Shown in pieces: positions 35,315 to 40,054 of a DNA stretch of 40,054 nt (its first letter is position 1; each line of letters opens with the position of its first letter). The notes below the pieces were generated by a model that ran no database searches, was not told the DNA's origin, and saw nothing but the letters and a program-made list of their open reading frames with translations. The translations under genes were made by a program, and so were the position numbers. Origin of the DNA: Chlorobaculum sp. (GTDB lineage: Bacteria > Bacteroidota > Chlorobiia > Chlorobiales > Chlorobiaceae); contig JAAXWU010000006.1 in the NCBI GenBank assembly GCA_013334855.1, positions 1-40,054 of the forward strand, in the 5' to 3' direction.

Positions 35315-35671
35315 ATGGAAACACACAAGCTCGTCATGCCGGAACACCTGAACCATTTCGGCTTCCTCTTTGGCGGCAATCTGCTCAAATGGATAGACGA
35401 GGTGAGCTATATCGCCGTCACGCTTGACTATCCCGGCTGCAACTTCGTCACGGTCGGCATGGACAACATCAAGTTCAAAAAAAGCATCCGGCAGGGCACG
35501 ATTCTCTGCTTCGAGTCGAAGCAGAACCGCGTTGGCACGACATCAGTGGAGTATATCGTGGATGTCACCCGGGAGGAGATTTGCTCCGGTTGCAAGGAGC
35601 TGGTGTTCACCACCCGGATAACCTTCGTCAGCGTAGATGAAAATGGCAGGAAAAAGGCGATACCGGTCTGA
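35315..35671 (+). CDS. Hotdog-fold acyl-CoA thioesterase (YciA/BFIT type)
   Basis: 118 residues with the acyl-CoA thioesterase layout: [23 protein letters not shown], where the GG-L-W-D helix holds the active-site aspartate, then [20 protein letters not shown] and [12 protein letters not shown]. The fold forms a hexamer with CoA at subunit interfaces. It hydrolyses acyl-CoA, with broad substrate choice in most relatives. The stop abuts the end of the convergent DUF202 gene with no gap. Specific substrate unknown. Confidence 0.87.
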   Translation: METHKLVMPEHLNHFGFLFGGNLLKWIDEVSYIAVTLDYPGCNFVTVGMDNIKFKKSIRQGTILCFESKQNRVGTTSVEYIVDVTREEICSGCKELVFTTRITFVSVDENGRKKAIPV

Positions 35672-36013
35672 TCACTCCTGGGCGTTGTGCGTCCACCGGA
35701 GTGTGCGCGAAATGGCTCTCTGCATTTTGCGGAACCGCCAGATGCCGAACGCGCCGGTGACGATGCCAAGCGGAATGCACGCCACGCCCGCCCACATGAA
35801 CCATACCTTCGTGGCGTAGTGAATGATCGTCAGGCCGGTGATCATCATGGCCACGCCAGAGCGCAGATAGGAGAGCAGCGTACGCTCGTTGGCAAGGAGG
35901 GTGCGGTCGATGGCCAGTTCGTCGCGCAGAATCAGTTCATCGGTATCGAACCGTTCATACGGCGAAACGACTGGGCCTGAATCTTTATCGCCATACAAAT
36001 ACTTCATAATCAT
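35672..36013 (-). CDS. DUF202 (YidH-like) membrane protein
   Basis: 113 residues from the ATG at 36013; the ORF-track start two codons earlier is a TTG. The DUF202 signature DELAIDRTLLANERTLLSYLRSGVA is followed by two hydrophobic helices (MMITGLTIIHYA and MWAGVACIPLGIVTGAFGI). It is an inner-membrane protein of unknown function. It lies 48 bases after the LptF/G gene in the same direction and so may share its transcript. Confidence 0.87.
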   Translation of the reverse strand: MIMKYLYGDKDSGPVVSPYERFDTDELILRDELAIDRTLLANERTLLSYLRSGVAMMITGLTIIHYATKVWFMWAGVACIPLGIVTGAFGIWRFRKMQRAISRTLRWTHNAQE

Positions 36014-36061
36014 GGGCAAAACACCAAAAGGTTAACTAAAGAGTAATCGAAAACATGTAGT

Positions 36062-37387
36062 TCACCGGCCCGATCCGCCCGTCGAGTGACTCAGGCGGTT
36101 GAGCATGAACAGACCGCAGCCGGTCAGGATGAGGTTTGGCAGCCAGACCGCGATGGCCGGTAACAGTACGCCTCTGTCGGCGATCTTCTCGCCGACGATC
36201 ATCAGCACCCAGTAGAGCACGAAAAAGAAGAGCGAGAGCGCCGCGCCCGCGCCGAATCCCCCGCGCCGCGCCATGACGCCGAGCGGCGCGCCAACCACGG
36301 CGAAGACCAGGCAGGCGAAGGCCAGCGAATATTTCTTGTGATACTCGACCATGTAGTCGTTGAACGAATCCCGGTTCTCCTGCATCTGCTGGATGCGCAG
36401 CGACAGATCGTCGATCATCGCGTCAACCGTTTCGATGGCGCGTCCGGTCACGGCAGGCGGCAAGGCGGCGGACATGGACGAGCTTACGTCGCGGCGGCTG
36501 CGGATCGTGGCGATCTCCGTTCTCAACTGTTCGATTTCCTTATCGATCGAGCGCTCCGCCACACTGCTTTTCAGATGAAACTCCCTGGCCATCGCCAGAA
36601 GATCGGCAGCCGACAGCTCCTTGCCGCCGCGCCGCCGCTTCTCTTCTTCGGTGCGCTCGAACCCGTAGCCTGTCGCATCGAAAACATAGCGGTTTTTGGC
36701 GAAGACCATTTTCCGGTAGCGATCCATGCGCGGCAGAGTCAGCTCGTGCACCTGTCCATCTTCAAGCGTCAGAATGAGATAGCGATAATCCGACGAGAAC
36801 TGGATACTCCCCCGCGCCGCCAGAATCACCGTGCGCACATTGGGGCGTCCGCGATCGTAGAGCACGATGTCGTGAAGCTCTCCGGTCGAGTTGTCGATCT
36901 CCTTCACCATGATCGAGTAGCCCTTGATCACGTCGGAGAAGGCGTTCTTGTCGATACCGAGTCCGGGCTTCAGGCGGGTAATATCGGCGAAAAGGGCGTT
37001 GGCCTTGTAGTTGGCCTCGGGCATCATCACGTTATTGAAGCGCTCCATCAGAAGCGAGAGGCCAAGCGCAGCCAGCAGCACCGGCGCGACGAGTCGGTAG
37101 ATCGAGATGCCGCCGGAGCGCATCACCGTCAGCTCGGAGCTGTTGGTCATCGCGCTGAAGGCCATCACTGTGGCGACCAGCGCCGCCATCGGCACGGCCA
37201 GCCCGACCATCCAGGCCGACTGCAACGCGACCACTTCGATGATAATACCGAAATCGAGCCCTTTGCCGATCAGCCGTTCGAGAAACTTGGTGAGAAAGGA
37301 GAGAATGAAGACGAACATGATCGTCACAAACGCAAAGAAGAACGTACCGAGATGCGCTTTGAGAATGTACCGATCCAGAATTTTCAT
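36062..37387 (-). CDS. LptF/LptG (YjgP/YjgQ) family lipopolysaccharide export permease
   Basis: 441 residues. Three hydrophobic helices in the first 110 residues, with the family start MKILDRYILKAHLGTFFFAF and SSELTVMRSGGIS, then a periplasmic beta-jellyroll (about 130-230), a charged helical stretch (about 255-345) and three more helices to the end. LptF and LptG with LptB extract LPS from the inner membrane and pass it to LptC/A. The insert between the jellyroll and the C-terminal helices (MAREFHLKSS to MQENRDSF) is longer than in enterobacterial members. I cannot tell F from G. Confidence 0.9.
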   Translation of the reverse strand: MKILDRYILKAHLGTFFFAFVTIMFVFILSFLTKFLERLIGKGLDFGIIIEVVALQSAWMVGLAVPMAALVATVMAFSAMTNSSELTVMRSGGISIYRLVAPVLLAALGLSLLMERFNNVMMPEANYKANALFADITRLKPGLGIDKNAFSDVIKGYSIMVKEIDNSTGELHDIVLYDRGRPNVRTVILAARGSIQFSSDYRYLILTLEDGQVHELTLPRMDRYRKMVFAKNRYVFDATGYGFERTEEEKRRRGGKELSAADLLAMAREFHLKSSVAERSIDKEIEQLRTEIATIRSRRDVSSSMSAALPPAVTGRAIETVDAMIDDLSLRIQQMQENRDSFNDYMVEYHKKYSLAFACLVFAVVGAPLGVMARRGGFGAGAALSLFFFVLYWVLMIVGEKIADRGVLLPAIAVWLPNLILTGCGLFMLNRLSHSTGGSGR

Positions 37388-37867
37388 CGAATGCCGTTTT
37401 ATCCGTATACGTTGCGCCCTCCATTCCGGAATGCGAGTCGCTCACAATATACAGCGGAACCCTTTGAGTGCAATAGCTTCCGCCTGATCGGCCACCGCGA
37501 CCAGCATGCCTATCCATGACTGCGTTCTGATCATGCGCCGCCCTGAACCGCGAATCCGGTTACAAGCCGTTCGACCACAGTGGAAGCAAACGGGCGAGAT
37601 GCCAGTCAGCTCTTGCGCGGGCCTCCTTCATCGACCTGCATCCCGTTCTCCTCGAACGCCAGTCACGCGCCCTCTTCCCCCGCTGACGGGGATTAGGCAT
37701 GACCGCCTTGGCCGAGCCGAGAATGTCACGCGACAGCAATCCATTGAAGCGCTTCATGGTATGCTCAGGATCAACACCGGTGTAAAATTCAGATGGAAAC
37801 GTATATTCCCGCCGTCCGTCGTGTGACGGGCGAGTATACTTTTGAACCGATAAATCGATTAACGATA
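37388..37867. other. Spacer between lptF/G and the small Cys-rich gene
   Basis: No convincing gene. A leftward frame at 37560-37757 reads [20 protein letters not shown] and then becomes Arg-rich; it may be a relic but I cannot identify it. The region should contain divergent promoters for both flanking genes. Confidence 0.4.
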
Positions 37868-38041
37868 ATGGAGATCATGTACAAACAGAAGGCGGAACCC
37901 GGCAAGCAGTGCCAGGAGTGCCAGAGCTTTACCGTCAACCCCGCCAACTCTGCCGCAGGCGCCTGCTTCGGCAAGGACGTCGTGGCTGAGGGCGGCTGCA
38001 TGTTTTTCAAGGCTAAGGAAACAGGTGCCGAAGCGAAATAA
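37868..38041 (+). CDS. Small four-cysteine protein, HiPIP-like
   Basis: 57 residues from 37868 (54 from the ATG at 37877, which has GGAG only three bases upstream). The cysteine layout is CQECQSF, then GACFGKDVV, then GGCMFFK: C-x2-C-x13-C-x10-C. High-potential iron-sulfur proteins have this order, with a final G-[YW]-C-x2-[FYW]; here the aromatic is Gly and the third spacer is short. No signal peptide is seen. It could bind a [4Fe-4S] cluster or zinc; the assignment is a suggestion. A strong terminator follows at 38156. Confidence 0.6.
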   Translation: MEIMYKQKAEPGKQCQECQSFTVNPANSAAGACFGKDVVAEGGCMFFKAKETGAEAK

Positions 38042-38152
38042 ATTTCGCCAAAAGGCAGGATTTATTACGCCATCCGCCTCCTGATTCAAGCGCCGCGCAT
38101 TCTCGAAGTCACTCAAGACCTGCCGGTGGATGAACAGGAAATAATTGAATAG
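38042..38152 (+). other. Coding-like tail after the Cys-rich gene
   Basis: In the same frame as the Cys-rich gene, beyond its TAA, the sequence reads KGRIYYAIRLLIQAPRILEV and TQDLPVDEQEIIE to a TAG at 38152, then the terminator. It has no start of its own. It may be the true end of a once longer gene or a fused fragment. Confidence 0.35.
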
Positions 38153-38155
38153 ACA

Positions 38156-38199
38156 GGGTCTCCGGGAGGAGATGAATAACTTCCGGAGACCCTTTTTTT
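38156..38199 (+). terminator. Strong rho-independent terminator
   Basis: GGGTCTCCGG (38156-38165) pairs perfectly with CCGGAGACCC (38183-38192), followed by seven T residues. It ends the transcript of the small Cys-rich gene. Confidence 0.92.
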
Positions 38200-38679
38200 A
38201 TCGAGGCGTTCACGATAAGCAGTACGATCTACTGTATCGCGATATCGATTGCTCAGGCTATCCTGAAAGATCACGGACGGTTAACCCAATCAAAATACCT
38301 CATCTTTTCTGAAAATACTTTATCGAACGCGGCATCATCGAATGGGTAAACGAAGTGGTCATTGCGCGGGAAAAGGGTTATGCTCCTAATCTGAGCGATT
38401 TGGCATAAAAAGCCCTCAATCAAGAGGATAACGCGTTATTTCGTAATGGGTAACCTCGAAAATCACTATTTGGATCAACACCACCCGGCAGGAGGAGGGC
38501 GGCATGGCTAACAGGAGCAGGAATCAGCACATAAAGAAAACCGGCATTCAGGCAATGATTCCGACCAATGGGATCAGGGCCTTCGTTCTATTTTTGCCGA
38601 ACGGCACTGAATAAATACTTATTTTCGTAGCTTGAAGGATTACCAGAGGAATACCTGATTGCTTAACTCTGCGCATACC
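38200..38679. other. Intergenic region before cheBR
   Basis: No supported gene. A few short fragments have coding character (for example WVNEVVIAREKGYAPNLSDLA around 38342-38408, which stops at once) but lack starts. This suggests more gene decay. The cheBR promoter is expected here. Confidence 0.4.
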
Positions 38680-40054
38680 ATGAAGAAAAAGGCAAGTATC
38701 CGGCATTCGAAAAGTGAGCCGGGCGACAGTGCTCACCAGCAACAGCCATCGATCGCGTTTCCGGTCATCGGTATCGGCTCTTCGGCCGGTGGGCTGGAGG
38801 CGCTGGAACTGTTCCTGAAAAATGTTCCCGCCCCCTGCGGCATGGCTTTTGTGATCGTGCAGCATCTCGATCCGACCCATAAGGGCATAATGGTTGAACT
38901 GCTTCAGCGAGTCACCTCGATGCCGGTCGCCCAGGTCACCGATCGGGTGAAAATCGAGGCCGATCACGTCTACGTCATTCCTCCGAACCAGGATATGACG
39001 ATACTGCACGGCCACCTGCATCTGCTCGATATGGTCAAACCGAGAGGGCTGCGCTTGCCCATCGACTTTTTTTTCCGCTCGATGGCCGACGACCTGCAAC
39101 AGCACGCTATCGGCGTGATCCTGTCGGGCATGGGTTCGGACGGCACGCTTGGCCTCCGCGCCATCAAGGAGAAGGGCGGAAGCGTTTTCGTGCAGGATCC
39201 GGCCTCCTCGAAGTTCGACGGGATGCCCCGAAGCGCCATCGATGAGGGGCTGGCCGATGTTGTCGCGCCGGTCGAAGAGATTCCGATGAAGATTGTCGCC
39301 TATCTGAAGCATCTGCCGATCCTGAGCCTCGCGTCCGCAGTGGCTGAAAACCGCTCGCAAAGCTCCCTTGAAAAGGTGGTCATTCTGTTGCGTTCACAAA
39401 CCGGTCACGATTTTTCGCTCTATAAAAAAAATACGGTGTACCGGCGTATCGAGCGACGTATGGGAATACACCAGATTGAAAAGATCACCGACTATGTGCG
39501 GTTCCTTCAGGAAAATCCGCATGAGATCGAGCTCTTGTTCAAGGAGCTGCTGATTGGCGTGACGAGCTTCTTTCGCGATCCGGCGGCCTGGGAGGTTCTG
39601 AAGAACAAGGCCATTCCGTCGATTCTCGCAAGCCGACCCTCCGGCGGAGTGCTTCGGGCCTGGGTTGCGGGGTGCTCCACCGGAGAGGAGGCCTATTCGC
39701 TGGCGATTGTCTTCAGGGAGGTCATCGCGACCCTCAAGCCGACTGGCGCGTTCAAGCTCCAGATATTCGCGACTGATCTGGACAAGGATGCTATCGAAAA
39801 GGCGCGTCAGGGACTCTATCCGCCCAATATTGCGGCAGATGTTGCGCCGGAGCGCCTCAAGCAGTTCTTCGAGAAAGATGAGCGGGGCTTCAGGATTACC
39901 AGGGATATTCGGGAGACCATCGTTTTTGCGCCGCACAATGTGATCATGGATCCGCCCTTCACCAAGCTCGACATTCTGATCTGCCGCAACCTCCTTATCT
40001 ATATGGAGCCGCAACTTCAGAAGAAGCTGCTGCCGCTCTTCCATTACAGCCTCA
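38680..40054 (+). CDS. CheB-CheR fusion (methylesterase/methyltransferase), 3' truncated by the window
   Basis: Open from the ATG at 38680 to the window end, 458 codons; the ORF track misses it because no stop is reached. CheB methylesterase domain first: catalytic Ser35 in GSSAGG, His62 in QHLDP and Asp154 in SGMGSDG. Then a CheR N-terminal helical domain (NTVYRRIERRMGIHQ, GVTSFFRDP) and the SAM-binding CheR domain (WVAGCSTGEEAYSLAI, then DILICRNLLIYM). There is no receiver domain in front. Such fusions usually continue with PAS and histidine kinase domains, so the full protein is probably over 900 residues. It likely acts as a stand-alone signalling protein. Confidence 0.92.
   Translation, partial: MKKKASIRHSKSEPGDSAHQQQPSIAFPVIGIGSSAGGLEALELFLKNVPAPCGMAFVIVQHLDPTHKGIMVELLQRVTSMPVAQVTDRVKIEADHVYVIPPNQDMTILHGHLHLLDMVKPRGLRLPIDFFFRSMADDLQQHAIGVILSGMGSDGTLGLRAIKEKGGSVFVQDPASSKFDGMPRSAIDEGLADVVAPVEEIPMKIVAYLKHLPILSLASAVAENRSQSSLEKVVILLRSQTGHDFSLYKKNTVYRRIERRMGIHQIEKITDYVRFLQENPHEIELLFKELLIGVTSFFRDPAAWEVLKNKAIPSILASRPSGGVLRAWVAGCSTGEEAYSLAIVFREVIATLKPTGAFKLQIFATDLDKDAIEKARQGLYPPNIAADVAPERLKQFFEKDERGFRITRDIRETIVFAPHNVIMDPPFTKLDILICRNLLIYMEPQLQKKLLPLFHYSL

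Noticed and set aside
36338-37519. 393-residue plus ORF opposite lptF/G
   Set aside because: His/Arg/Asp-rich antisense frame; the minus-strand permease is clear.

Overview
The window looks like chromosome from a green sulfur bacterium (Chlorobiaceae, most likely a Chlorobaculum-like species). This is inferred from a CruA-type lycopene cyclase, the moderately high GC content of the core genes, sparse Shine-Dalgarno sites, and the dispersed palindromic repeats seen in the spacers. No rRNA, tRNA or CRISPR array was recognised.

Layout. 1-5.1 kb: the start of an unknown leftward gene, a DapA-family aldolase, then an ynbE-ydbL-ydbH operon predicted to move lipid between the two membranes. 5.3-6.6 kb: a methyltransferase and a hicBA pair whose toxin is broken. 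7.2-11.7 kb: lolD, cruA (carotenoid cyclisation) and ligA (DNA ligase). 11.9-17.1 kb: an AT-rich DUF2442/DUF2971 pair, then pdxJ-rdgB-uppP (vitamin B6, nucleotide-pool sanitation, undecaprenyl phosphate recycling). This operon is bracketed by an inverted duplication made of a mazF relic plus the 3' end of uppP. Further right lie decayed mazE and peroxiredoxin remnants. 17.2-23.6 kb: a KimA-like transporter with a sensor kinase, then a leftward amt-PII ammonium module with a clear terminator.

24-31 kb: an ABC ATPase, then a visibly AT-rich accessory zone made mostly of dead defence genes. It holds an N-terminal DNA-methyltransferase fragment, a small conserved protein, a nuclease/helicase (DUF2075-like) gene with two stops and a frameshift in its Walker A motif, an EcoRII-like C-terminal fragment, and the C-terminal nuclease domain of a type III Res subunit. 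About 1.2 kb without a gene follows. 31.1-40 kb: core genes again: a leftward dCMP deaminase-ribD-doxX operon, an rqcH/NFACT gene, a thioesterase, a leftward LptF/G permease with a DUF202 protein, a small Cys-rich protein ending in a strong terminator, and a CheB-CheR fusion that runs off the right edge and is absent from the ORF track.

The most distinctive features are the number of broken toxin-antitoxin and restriction genes, the inverted duplication around pdxJ-rdgB-uppP, and a heptamer repeat that starts at the stop codon of two unrelated genes in the same sense orientation. No intact new system could be demonstrated. The best candidates for something undescribed are the gene-free stretch at 28.9-30.1 kb and the small protein facing the nuclease/helicase.
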